Shown: positions 6,808 to 14,265 of the stretch, piece by piece
Layout of the letters: each line of letters begins with the position of its first letter
Position numbering within the stretch: position 1 is the stretch's first letter
Notes under the pieces: generated by a model
What the model was told of the DNA's origin: nothing
Seen by the model: only the letters and a program-made list of their open reading frames with translations
Databases searched by the model: none
Made by a program: the position numbers and the translations under genes
Assembly: GCA_046483385.1 (NCBI GenBank)
Contig: JAWODG010000116.1
Span: 1-18,172 of the forward strand
Reading direction: 5' to 3'
From: B1Sed10-231 sp046483385
Lineage (GTDB): Bacteria > Planctomycetota > Brocadiia > SM23-32
Length of the DNA stretch: 18,172 nucleotides

Positions 6808-9800
6808 TCAGCGGGCCTCCGCCTCGGCGCGGCGCAGAAGGGCCGCCAGGTCGGTGTGGCCTTTCTTCTCGGCCAGGTCGGCCGGCGTCCGGTTGCCGTT
6901 GTTGGGGATAGTGGGATCGGCGCCCAGTTCCAGCAGGAGCCTGACCATATCGGTCTGCCCCCGGTCGGCGGCCCGGTGGAGGGGCGTCAGGGGCCATTTG
7001 TCGCCGCGGTTGACGTCGGCCCCCTGCTCCACCAGGAAACGCACCATCGTGGGATGGCCGCCGCGGACGGCTTTGTGCAGGGGCGAGCGGTCCTGGTCGT
7101 CGCCGGCATGGATGTCCGCCCCGTGTTCCAGCAGCACGGCCGCCGCATCAACGGCCCCATGGCGGGCCATCACGTGCAGCGGCGTGTTGCCCCACTTGTC
7201 GTGGACCTCCAGCCGGGACCCGTTCTCCAGCAGGAGGCTTGCGATGTTAGCGACTTGCCGTGGGCTGACGGTGCCCTTACCGCCCAGATAGCCGACCCTG
7301 TGCAACGGGATTCCACCGTTGTGGTCCACGTGGTTGACGTCGGCCCCCCGGCGGAGCAGGAGGTCGACGACCCGCGCGTGGCCACTGTAGATGGCTAATT
7401 CCAGCGGCGTGGAACCGTCACCTGCGACCCCCAGTTCCGTATCAGCTCCACGGTCCAGCAACCATTCCACGGCCTGGACGTGGCCGTTATAGGCGGCATG
7501 ATGGAGGGCAGACCATCCCTGAGACCCAACGGCATTGACATCCGCCCCCGCCTCCACCAGCACTTCCATGGTGTCCACACGCCCCTTGTCGGCCGCCCAG
7601 TTGAGGGCGGTCTGATCGCGGTCATCCCCCGCGGAGACATCCGCGCCGTGCTCCAGAAGCACTTTGACGGTCTCTGGCCCGCCGTACGCCGCGGCGTAGT
7701 GCAGTGGTGTCCAACTGCCATCGCGTATTTTGGTTGACGCGCCATGCTCCAGGAGGAGCGCCGCCATGTCCGCATCCCCGTACCAGGCGGCCACGTGCAG
7801 GGGGGTGCGTCCCGTCTCGGCGTCCCCGATATCGGTGCGCGCGCCGTGCTCAAGCAGCAGCCGGGCCATCCGCCTGTCGAAACCTCGGGCGGCCCAGTAG
7901 AGGGCCGTCCTCCCGTCCCGGCCCGCCTGGTTGGGGTCGGCGCCCTTCTCCAGAAGAAGCTGTACGCTATCGTACGCCCATCCTCCCTCCGGCGCCTCTC
8001 CCTCGTCGTGCAACCGCCGGAACTCGCGGTCCCCACTGTGCTCCACCAGATACACAATCGCCGTCTTTCCCTCATCGTCCGCTGCAGTGACGTCCGCGCC
8101 CCTCTCAAGCAGCAAGCTGACAGCCGAGTTATGCCCGAAACGGGCGGCCAGCAGCAGTGGTGTGGAGCCGTCCTTCAGGCGCCCGTTCACGTCGGCCCCC
8201 TCCTCCAGCGCTTCCCGCAGTTCCCGGTTCCATCCCGCCCGGGCGGCGTCATGGACCGGCGAGGGGCGGCTGTCCAACCAGTGCCGGATCTCGCGGTACA
8301 GGTCGTAGCTCATGAACAGGGGGTCGTGGAGGTGGTGCCGCCAGTCGTCCTCATCGCCGGATACCAGCGTTTGGATGCCACGTCGGCAGAGACTTCGGTC
8401 CTGCTGAAGGTACGCGAAAAGCGTCGCATAGCAGACCCCTGAGATGTCGAGGGGATTCCGCTCGAATTGCTGCGTCAGCACCGGCTTCAACTCGCTGGCC
8501 ACGGACGGTTGGTTGAAGTAGTTGCGCATCACCTGCTCGGGGTTCGGATGGTCCACGTAATCGAATGGGGCCCAGTGCGCCTCAGCCAGCAGGTGAGGTA
8601 TTCCGGCTTCATAGCGTTCGGTCTCAGCGCAGCGCCGCCCGAACTCCAGCACCTCCGGCCAGGAGCCTCCCCATTTCGGCTCCAGACCCACCATGCGTGC
8701 TTTGTATGCAGCCGCCAGCGTGGGGCACGCCGCCACCGCCCGCTCCAGGGCCTCTCCCCCGTCAACTTCGGAGGACGCCTTCGCCATCTTAACGAGCCCG
8801 TGATACGCCGGCCAGACACGAGGGTCCCGCTCGGCGACCTCCTGCAGGTTGGTGCGGGCGCGTGGTAGGCGCGCTCGGAATTTCCGCCATTGTTCCGGAC
8901 CGGTCTCACTCGCCCACGCGCCGCCGCGCCCATCCCAGGCGTATTCTACCATCATCAGCCCCCGGTGCAGCGGGGCCAGCACGCTGTCCGGGTATATCGC
9001 GTCAAAGCGATCGATCGCCAGTTCCGCCAGTTCCCTGTGCCCGGCCCCGCCCAGCCCGCGAACCAGAGCGCGGAGGGCCATCGGATCGTAAGGGTCTCGC
9101 TCGACGATGGGCAGATAGCGCTTGGCAACTTGTTGCCACAAGTCCTTTTTCTGTTCATCCCACTCAGCAGCTTCCAGTGCGGCACGGGCACGCATGCGTT
9201 CCTCGAACTCCGGTCGCGGCCTCCTGGGCAAACGGCCCAGGTGCCGCCGGATCCACATCGCGCCACCCTTGGCGACGTCCTGCATATAGGTCTCGATGGC
9301 CCACTGGGTGGACTCCCGCCGGCAAAATGTCTCCCAGAACGGGTCGGACATGTGCCAAAAGAAGCTGTTCAATGAGATGGGGTAGCGCTCGGCGGCTTCG
9401 CCAAAGAGTTCCGTGGAACTGACCGGCGGCCGGGCCAGCGCGGCACGCTGCTCATGCGTGGGGTCAATTCCCATGTAATCGACCAGATCAGCGGCGATGC
9501 GGCACGGCAGGCGGTATATCTCCTCCGCCGGTCCGCTGTAGGTTTCACGCCGCTCCCCGTTCTGCCCGTGAAAGGTCAGCCGGGCCTCGTACTGATCGTC
9601 TCCCATGCGGAGGGTGCCGGTGGTGTAGTTCTCACAGTCGAACGTGGCCCGCAGGTTCTCCATCTTCATGTCCGTGACGCGGCGTCCGGGCCCGAGGAGC
9701 TGTTGGTCGACGTAGAGCTTCTGCACCCAGAAGTCCCAGGTGTCCAGCAGACGGGCCGGGGCGAAGCTGCTCCGCCACATCGCCTGCAGGGCTATCAGCC

Positions 9801-10029
9801 CGCGCCCCCAGCCGATGACTCCGTCCTCGCTCCCCTCCTCCACCAGGGGGAAAACCAGCATGACGCGCCGCGGGCGCTCCGGGGGCGTGGTGAGAACGCG
9901 GCGGACCTCCTCGGCCCAGGGGTCCTCCCGCTCGGCCTGCGCCGCCTCGGCCTGGCCGAACGCATACACCGGAAATGCCAGGAACAACGCAACCGCCAGC
10001 ATCAGGACTGCATAGCACTTACCCCTCAT
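6808..10029 (-). CDS. Large exported protein with C-terminal ankyrin-repeat array
   Basis: 1073 residues from ATG 10029, chosen over an earlier in-frame ATG because GGAGG (10036-10040) sits 6 nt upstream and a signal peptide starts at once (MRGKCYAVLMLAVALFLAFPVYAFGQ). Residues about 53-190 form an alpha/beta domain (RRVMLVFPLVEEGSEDGVIGWGRGL, then TGTLRMGDDQYEARLTFHG, then a phospholipid-unrelated helical end) reminiscent of the TolB-N/FlgO-like domain that precedes TPRs in adenylate-cyclase-type proteins. Residues about 200-585 are helical and TPR-like. Residues about 585-1069 hold about 14 ankyrin repeats of TPLHxAAxxGHxxxVxxLLxxGADVN type; repeat 2 has an acidic insert and repeat 9 an insert rich in Gly/Ser. 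No membrane segment beyond the signal. Probable role: periplasmic or surface protein-binding scaffold. Monocistronic by its promoter and gaps. Confidence 0.9.
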   Translation of the reverse strand: MRGKCYAVLMLAVALFLAFPVYAFGQAEAAQAEREDPWAEEVRRVLTTPPERPRRVMLVFPLVEEGSEDGVIGWGRGLIALQAMWRSSFAPARLLDTWDFWVQKLYVDQQLLGPGRRVTDMKMENLRATFDCENYTTGTLRMGDDQYEARLTFHGQNGERRETYSGPAEEIYRLPCRIAADLVDYMGIDPTHEQRAALARPPVSSTELFGEAAERYPISLNSFFWHMSDPFWETFCRRESTQWAIETYMQDVAKGGAMWIRRHLGRLPRRPRPEFEERMRARAALEAAEWDEQKKDLWQQVAKRYLPIVERDPYDPMALRALVRGLGGAGHRELAELAIDRFDAIYPDSVLAPLHRGLMMVEYAWDGRGGAWASETGPEQWRKFRARLPRARTNLQEVAERDPRVWPAYHGLVKMAKASSEVDGGEALERAVAACPTLAAAYKARMVGLEPKWGGSWPEVLEFGRRCAETERYEAGIPHLLAEAHWAPFDYVDHPNPEQVMRNYFNQPSVASELKPVLTQQFERNPLDISGVCYATLFAYLQQDRSLCRRGIQTLVSGDEDDWRHHLHDPLFMSYDLYREIRHWLDSRPSPVHDAARAGWNRELREALEEGADVNGRLKDGSTPLLLAARFGHNSAVSLLLERGADVTAADDEGKTAIVYLVEHSGDREFRRLHDEGEAPEGGWAYDSVQLLLEKGADPNQAGRDGRTALYWAARGFDRRMARLLLEHGARTDIGDAETGRTPLHVAAWYGDADMAALLLEHGASTKIRDGSWTPLHYAAAYGGPETVKVLLEHGADVSAGDDRDQTALNWAADKGRVDTMEVLVEAGADVNAVGSQGWSALHHAAYNGHVQAVEWLLDRGADTELGVAGDGSTPLELAIYSGHARVVDLLLRRGADVNHVDHNGGIPLHRVGYLGGKGTVSPRQVANIASLLLENGSRLEVHDKWGNTPLHVMARHGAVDAAAVLLEHGADIHAGDDQDRSPLHKAVRGGHPTMVRFLVEQGADVNRGDKWPLTPLHRAADRGQTDMVRLLLELGADPTIPNNGNRTPADLAEKKGHTDLAALLRRAEAEAR

Positions 10030-10109
10030 ACCGCACCTCCCGCCTGTCCAGGGGGAACTTGCCACAGGCCGCGCTGCTGCCGACGCGGCCATGCACAGAA
10101 CGCGCTTGA

Positions 10110-10138
10110 ATGATAGCGTGCGCTGTTCTGAAGGTCAA
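10110..10138 (-). promoter_or_regulatory. sigma70-type promoter for the ankyrin gene
   Basis: Minus strand TTGACC (10138-10133; 5 of 6), exact 17-nt spacer, TATCAT (10115-10110; 5 of 6). Predicted start near 10103, leader about 74 nt to the ATG at 10029. One of the best matches in the window. Confidence 0.6.
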
Positions 10139-10166
10139 GCCAGCCGTGCAGGGAGGGCGCGCGGCC

Positions 10167-10200
10167 AGTTATGAGTTCACAGTGATGAGGTATGAGCTGA
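10167..10200. repeat. Degenerate TATGAG(T/C)T repeat
   Basis: TATGAGTT (10170-10177) and TATGAGCT (10191-10198) are 21 bp apart, with the related GTGATGAGG between. The stretch resembles the TATGAGTT/GTGATGAG junk repeats that I recall from intergenic DNA of some environmental genomes. First of three different repeats in the gap 10139-10340, which holds no gene. Confidence 0.35.
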
Positions 10201-10230
10201 ACGGCGGCCGTCGGCTTACGGCAGAACGGC

Positions 10231-10266
10231 CGAGGTCGAGGACGAGAGCGAGGAAGAGGACGATTC
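10231..10266. repeat. Hexanucleotide tandem repeat, CGAGGA type
   Basis: Six consecutive 6-mers: CGAGGT, CGAGGA, CGAGAG, CGAGGA, AGAGGA, CGATTC. Degenerate purine-rich tandem array in the gene-free stretch between the aldolase stop and the ankyrin promoter. Confidence 0.55.
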
Positions 10267-10298
10267 GGGGATGGACGTCCCCCTGTGCTTCCTTGCCG

Positions 10299-10325
10299 TT
10301 CTTCGTGTCCTCCGTGTTCTTCGTG
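10299..10325. repeat. 9-bp tandem repeat, TTCTTCGTG type
   Basis: Three adjacent 9-mers: TTCTTCGTG (10299-10307), TCCTCCGTG (10308-10316), TTCTTCGTG (10317-10325), followed by GTA. On the minus strand this reads ACCACGAAGAACACGGAGG..., a dispersed element I recall from several bacterial phyla. It ends 15 bp after the aldolase stop codon on the transcribed side. Confidence 0.6.
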
Positions 10326-10340
10326 GTAGATGCCTTTTGG

Positions 10341-11015
10341 TCAGGCCTCGCGGGCGTCCTGGATCATGCCCAGAACCAGCTCAACCTTGTCCCGGATGCG
10401 CCCGAACTCGCCGGCCGCAACCCAGTCCTTGCGGATAAGCCGGCTGCCCATGCCCAGGCAGGCCGCCCCGGCCTGGATCCAACCGTTTATGCTCTCCGGC
10501 GTCGAGTCCACACCGCCCGTGGGCATGATCTTGACCCACGGCATGGGGCCGAGAACGGACTTGACGAACTTCGGCCCGCCGATCTGGTTGCCGGGGAAGA
10601 CCTTGACTATTTCGACGCCCAGTTCCTCCGCCTCCGATATCTCGCTGGCGCTGCCGCATCCTGGGGAATATGCGACGTGACGCCGGTTGCAGAGCCGCGC
10701 TATCTCGGCGTTCAGCACCGGCCCGACCACGAAGTTGGCGCCGCTGTTGACGTAGATGGCCGCCGTGGGCATGTCGATCACCGACCCGACGCCGAGGATC
10801 ATCTCCGGGTGGGCTTCATCGGCCCAGGTGATCAGCTCGCTGAAGACCTGCCAGGCCCGGTCGCCGCGGTTGGTGAACTCGACTATCCGCGAGCCACCTT
10901 CCGCGACCGCCGTAACCACCTTTTTGGCCACCTCGATGTCGGCGTTGTAGAACACCGGCACGAGGCCGGAATCGAGCATCTCGTTCAGAACGGTCAGTCG
11001 GTCGAATCGCGCCAT
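10341..11015 (-). CDS. eda: KDPG/KDPGal-type class I aldolase
   Basis: Cleaves 2-keto-3-deoxy-6-phospho sugar acids to pyruvate and glyceraldehyde 3-phosphate in the cytoplasm (Entner-Doudoroff or related acid-sugar route). 224 residues from ATG 11015, with GGAGGAG (11022-11028) 6 nt upstream; a GTG 15 bases earlier overlaps that site and is not the start. A TIM barrel of usual family length. Catalytic residues in place: Glu46 and Arg50 in IVEFTNR, the Schiff-base Lys138 in IVKVFPG, plus YSPGCGSASEI (116-126) and PTGGVD (165-170). Last gene of the operon, 41 nt after the flavoprotein. The phospho-substrate epimer cannot be told from sequence, so the symbol denotes the family, not a proven E. 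coli-like specificity. Confidence 0.88.
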   Translation of the reverse strand: MARFDRLTVLNEMLDSGLVPVFYNADIEVAKKVVTAVAEGGSRIVEFTNRGDRAWQVFSELITWADEAHPEMILGVGSVIDMPTAAIYVNSGANFVVGPVLNAEIARLCNRRHVAYSPGCGSASEISEAEELGVEIVKVFPGNQIGGPKFVKSVLGPMPWVKIMPTGGVDSTPESINGWIQAGAACLGMGSRLIRKDWVAAGEFGRIRDKVELVLGMIQDAREA

Positions 11016-11056
11016 GTCGCACTCCTCCACGCCGACGGCACCTGCCGCCGGTCACA

Positions 11057-13132
11057 TCATCTGTAGGTATCGTAAGGACGGGGGTCGTCGCTCTCTTTGC
11101 TGCGGAACAGGCTGCCTTTGCGGAATTCGGCCCACGTGTTCTCAAACCAGTATTCGGATTCCGGTATGGGCCGGGGCGCCACGACCTCCACGCCGAAAGC
11201 GTCGTCCGCCGGATCGTAGCTCAACGTCAGTATCTCGTCCCGCAGGTCCTCGTTCTCCGGCTTGAAGCGCCATTCGTCACCGAGTTCGGGATGCGGCAGC
11301 TCGCCGTCGGGGTCGGCCACCAGGTGCGAGCCGCGCGAGCCCTCGCCCCGCTCGATGAGCCCCAGCATGGCCTCGAGGAAGGCCCGTTGGGCCAGCGCCA
11401 GCTCCCGCACCTGCACGGCCTTCAGGTAACCGTCCTCGGGCTGGACGAGCCCTTCGCCGGCGATGCGGCCCCACTGCTCCTCAGCCTGCTGCAGGGCTTC
11501 GCGGAGGCCTTCGGCGGAACGCACCATCCCGGCCCGGGCGCTCATTCGGCTCTGGATGTCGCGCTTCACTTCGGCGCAGTCGAGCGCAGCCGCGGGCCGC
11601 CTCTTGATGTTGGCAACGATCCGCTCGAAGCGTTTGGCCACGGGCGCCGCGACGTCCCCAAAGTCCGCGGGCGGGTCGGGGTCGCCGTAATAGACGTGGG
11701 CTATGCGCTGGGCCGCCCGCAGGCCACCGACCTGTCCGGCGTTCAGCGCGGAGCCGCCGGGACGCTTCACGCCGTGGGTTCCGGCAAGCTCGCCGATGAC
11801 GAACAGGTGGTCCACGTCCGACTCCCACCAGACGTCCACGGCGAATCCGCCGTTGCAGTGCTGGCAGCAGACGCCGACCTCCAGCGGTTCCTGCCACAGG
11901 TTGACACCCATCTCGTGGTACAGGTCGATGCTCGGCTGGTTCATGTGGGCCAGCCGTTCGATGGGGGTCGCCTGGTCGGCGCCGGACTTCTCCAGGTAAG
12001 TGCGGGCCTCCTCACCCAGGTCCTCCAGTCGGAACTCCTCCATGTCGCCGGTGGGCACGGGGTTGCGAGTGAAGTCCATGAACACGCGGCGTCCCCGGCC
12101 GACCATCTCCTGCTGGACTATGATGTCGATGAGTGACGAACCGGGCAGCTTCTGCGGGTCGAACGGCCACTGGTAGCCCTTCAGGAAGATGCTGGTGGCC
12201 ATCTCGCCCATCGAGTCGAACCACGGGTTCAGGAACTCCTGTACGTCCCCGCCCTCGGGGTCGGTGCTGTAGTAACGCGGGATGACCTGCTGGTAGGTGC
12301 CGGACAGATTCCAGCGGGGCTGGAGCGAGGCCAGGCCGAACTGGAGTTCGGTCAGGTTCTGGACCTTTGCCCCGGCCTCCAGCAGCGCCGCGTAGGGACC
12401 CATCTGGCCTTTGGGATACACCGATATCTCGTACAGCTCTCCCGGCCCGCCGCCTGCCACCACCAGGTTGCGGCAGTTGAACAGCGTGAGCCCGTGGTTC
12501 TCATCGCCCTGCGCTGCGATGTCCACGCACAGCGCGCCGCAGGCCCGGCGGTCGTTACCCTCCCCCGTGGTGATAACGGCCAGCATGTGGTAACCGCCCA
12601 GGATGGGCACGTCGTAGCGCTTCAGTTCGCCCAGCAGCTTGAGCACCATGAACCGTGACGTCCACGGCCCGGCGGACGTCGCCCGCTGGCTGGGGTCGTG
12701 GTCGGTCTTGTAGCCCACGAACACGCCGCGTTCGTTGTGCGGGAACGGCACCCCGGCGTCGGCCAGATGGAAGAAGCTACGCAGCGAGTTGACCGCCTCT
12801 ATGAGGGCCAGGTCCCCGTGGGCGCATCCGGCCGCCGTCAGCGTACGCGCGAACTCGACGGCCGCATCTCCCTCCACCGCGTCCAGCCCCATTTTATAGT
12901 AGGTCTGCTTGTCGGAGCCGGAGTTATGCGACGTGCCGGTGCCGATACCGTGGGTGAGCACCGCCACCTGCTCGGCCAGGTTCTCCACGCCGCATTCCTC
13001 GAGTTCCCGGAACAGCCGCACGGCGCAGTTCAGCCCCGCCGCCCCACTGCCCACTACCAGCGTGTTCAGCATGTAGACGGGGAGGGTCATCCCGTCCACC
13101 TCCAGCGTCTCCTGTCGTATCCGCTCCGACAT
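11057..13132 (-). CDS. FAD-dependent oxidoreductase, fumarate reductase/succinate dehydrogenase flavoprotein type
   Basis: 691 residues from ATG 13132, with AGGAGG-type site (13141-13145) 8 nt upstream lying inside the end of the SDR gene; only two bases separate the SDR stop from this ATG, so the two are translationally coupled. FAD dinucleotide motif VVGSGAAGLNCA (26-37). GTSHNSGSDKQTYYK, VVAGGGPGELYE, CCQHCNGGF (aligned with the HYxxGG of SdhA/NadB) and IGELAGTHGVKRPGGSALNAGQVGG (second FAD contact) are the other family marks. A helical C-terminal domain of about 200 residues follows. No iron-sulphur or membrane-anchor subunit is nearby, so it is a soluble homologue rather than complex II. 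Probably oxidises or reduces an intermediate of the same sugar-acid route as the aldolase; substrate unknown. Confidence 0.88.
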   Translation of the reverse strand: MSERIRQETLEVDGMTLPVYMLNTLVVGSGAAGLNCAVRLFRELEECGVENLAEQVAVLTHGIGTGTSHNSGSDKQTYYKMGLDAVEGDAAVEFARTLTAAGCAHGDLALIEAVNSLRSFFHLADAGVPFPHNERGVFVGYKTDHDPSQRATSAGPWTSRFMVLKLLGELKRYDVPILGGYHMLAVITTGEGNDRRACGALCVDIAAQGDENHGLTLFNCRNLVVAGGGPGELYEISVYPKGQMGPYAALLEAGAKVQNLTELQFGLASLQPRWNLSGTYQQVIPRYYSTDPEGGDVQEFLNPWFDSMGEMATSIFLKGYQWPFDPQKLPGSSLIDIIVQQEMVGRGRRVFMDFTRNPVPTGDMEEFRLEDLGEEARTYLEKSGADQATPIERLAHMNQPSIDLYHEMGVNLWQEPLEVGVCCQHCNGGFAVDVWWESDVDHLFVIGELAGTHGVKRPGGSALNAGQVGGLRAAQRIAHVYYGDPDPPADFGDVAAPVAKRFERIVANIKRRPAAALDCAEVKRDIQSRMSARAGMVRSAEGLREALQQAEEQWGRIAGEGLVQPEDGYLKAVQVRELALAQRAFLEAMLGLIERGEGSRGSHLVADPDGELPHPELGDEWRFKPENEDLRDEILTLSYDPADDAFGVEVVAPRPIPESEYWFENTWAEFRKGSLFRSKESDDPRPYDTYR

Positions 13133-13134
13133 CG

Positions 13135-13932
13135 TCAAAGCCTCCTGATACCGAATCCGCCGCCCACCTCGATGGACTCGCCGGTGGAGTAATCCAGATC
13201 ACCTCGCCCGACAGCCGAGACCACCCGCGCGACATCCTCCGGGTAGCCCCACCGCTTCGTGGGCAGCAGACCTTCGGCGATGAGTTTGTCGTATTTCTCT
13301 TTCACCACGCTGGTCATCGGGGTCAGTATGATGCCCGGTCGCACTTCCAGCACGGGGATGTTGTGTTCGGCCAGCCGGTCCGCGTAGAGCTTCACCGCCA
13401 TGCTGACCCCGGCCTTCGAGAGGCAGTACTGGCCGCGGGCGGGCGATGACGTGTAGGCCGAGATAGAGCTTATGAACACGATGCGGGGGGTCTCGACGAC
13501 TCCCGCCTCCTGCCACTCGACCATCCGCCGCGCCGCGAGCTGGGTGAGGAAGTAAGGGCCTTTCAGGTTGATGCCCATCACCCGGTCGTAGCTCTCTTCG
13601 GTGGCCTCCAGCAGATCGACCCGCTCCTTCGGGGCGACGCCGGCGTTGTTGACCAGCAGGTCCAGCCGGCCGAACTCCTCGGCCACATAGTCGAGCATCG
13701 CCTCGCGGTCCGTGGCCACGGAGATGTCGCCCTTGAAAACATCGGCCCTGCCGCCGGCCTCCTCGATGGTTTCCTTCACCTCGTAGGCGCCGGACTCTGT
13801 GTCCTGCGGGTCGGCCACCACGTCGTTGATGACGACGGCGTAACCGTCTTCGGCCAGCCGCAGGGCGATGCCTCGCCCTATGCCCCGGCCCGCACCGGTC
13901 ACCAGCGCCACGCGTCCGTCTGTGTCGGTCAT
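13135..13932 (-). CDS. Short-chain dehydrogenase/reductase (SDR, classical)
   Basis: 265 residues, first gene of the operon. NAD(P)-binding TGAGRGIGRG (12-21), an acidic residue after beta-2 (VVINDV, Asp37, favouring NAD(H)), GDIS (68-71), NNAG (95-98), INLKGPYF (121-128), and catalytic Ser156 with Tyr169-x-x-x-Lys173 (YCLSK). RPGIILTPM (197-205) and the terminal GESIEVGGGFGIRRL are usual for the FabG-like classical group. ATG at 13932; the ribosome site is weak (GGGACGGA about 6-13 nt upstream). Cytosolic. In this context a sugar or sugar-acid dehydrogenase is more likely than fatty-acid synthesis, because it is coupled to a flavoprotein and a KDPG-type aldolase; that is inference. Confidence 0.9.
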   Translation of the reverse strand: MTDTDGRVALVTGAGRGIGRGIALRLAEDGYAVVINDVVADPQDTESGAYEVKETIEEAGGRADVFKGDISVATDREAMLDYVAEEFGRLDLLVNNAGVAPKERVDLLEATEESYDRVMGINLKGPYFLTQLAARRMVEWQEAGVVETPRIVFISSISAYTSSPARGQYCLSKAGVSMAVKLYADRLAEHNIPVLEVRPGIILTPMTSVVKEKYDKLIAEGLLPTKRWGYPEDVARVVSAVGRGDLDYSTGESIEVGGGFGIRRL

Positions 13933-13961
13933 GGGAATCCGTCCCTTTCATTGGATGTTCA

Positions 13962-13986
13962 CGCCGGGGAGCCCCCATCCCCGGCG
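13962..13986 (-). other. 8-bp GC hairpin in the SDR operon leader
   Basis: CGCCGGGG (13962-13969) and CCCCGGCG (13979-13986) pair perfectly around a 9-nt loop. It sits between the predicted transcription start (about 13993) and the ATG at 13932, beginning about 7 nt into the transcript. It may protect the 5' end or attenuate; no T-run follows. Confidence 0.45.
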
Positions 13987-13999
13987 GCACGGAGACGCT

Positions 14000-14028
14000 A
14001 CTGTAAGAGACACGCTCGGACGGGTCAA
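14000..14028 (-). promoter_or_regulatory. sigma70-type promoter for the SDR-flavoprotein-aldolase operon
   Basis: Minus strand TTGACC (14028-14023), exact 17-nt spacer, TACAGT (14005-14000; 4 of 6). Predicted start near 13993, leader about 61 nt. The -35 box shares GCTTGACC with the ankyrin promoter. Confidence 0.55.
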
Positions 14029-14057
14029 GCAAAGCGCGGGGTCAAGCGCTGCAGCGC
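14022..14057. promoter_or_regulatory. Direct repeat GGGTCAAGC and palindrome GCGCTGCAGCGC
   Basis: GGGTCAAGC occurs at 14022-14030 and 14039-14047, 17 bp apart; the first copy covers the -35 box of the operon. The 12-bp perfect palindrome GCGCTGCAGCGC (14046-14057) abuts the second copy. Together they are a plausible regulator site just upstream of the promoter. No regulator gene is adjacent. Confidence 0.35.
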
Positions 14058-14144
14058 CGGGACGGGTGAAGTCAGCCCGTTTCGTTTGCAATCTGGCCAA
14101 GACTCGGTATCCCTATGCATCCGGCGCACCTTCCCGGCTGCGCC

Positions 14145-14174
14145 TTGACCGCACCGCCGGTGTTCCGCCAGAAT
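14145..14174 (+). promoter_or_regulatory. Possible promoter of the TolC-family gene
   Basis: TTGACC (14145-14150), 18 nt, CAGAAT (14169-14174; 4 of 6). Start would be near 14181, leader about 85 nt. A GGCGCA/TGCGCC stem-loop (14123-14144) ends right at the -35. Together with the minus-strand promoter this fills the divergent gap 13933-14265, in which I see no gene. Confidence 0.3.
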
Positions 14175-14265
14175 ACCGGATTCCGGCCGGACCGAACCGT
14201 AAGAAACGAAAAACCGACGGCCACCACAACTGCAGAGACCCCTGTCCCCCCGAGGAGCCCGCATC

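Noticed and set aside
10030..10092. Earlier start of the ankyrin protein at 10092
   Set aside because: ATG 10029 has a strong ribosome site and an immediate signal peptide; the extra 21 residues would bury that signal.
10110..11066. 318-codon plus-strand frame across the repeats and opposite the aldolase
   Set aside because: Contains the translated junk repeats and is antisense to a clear aldolase.
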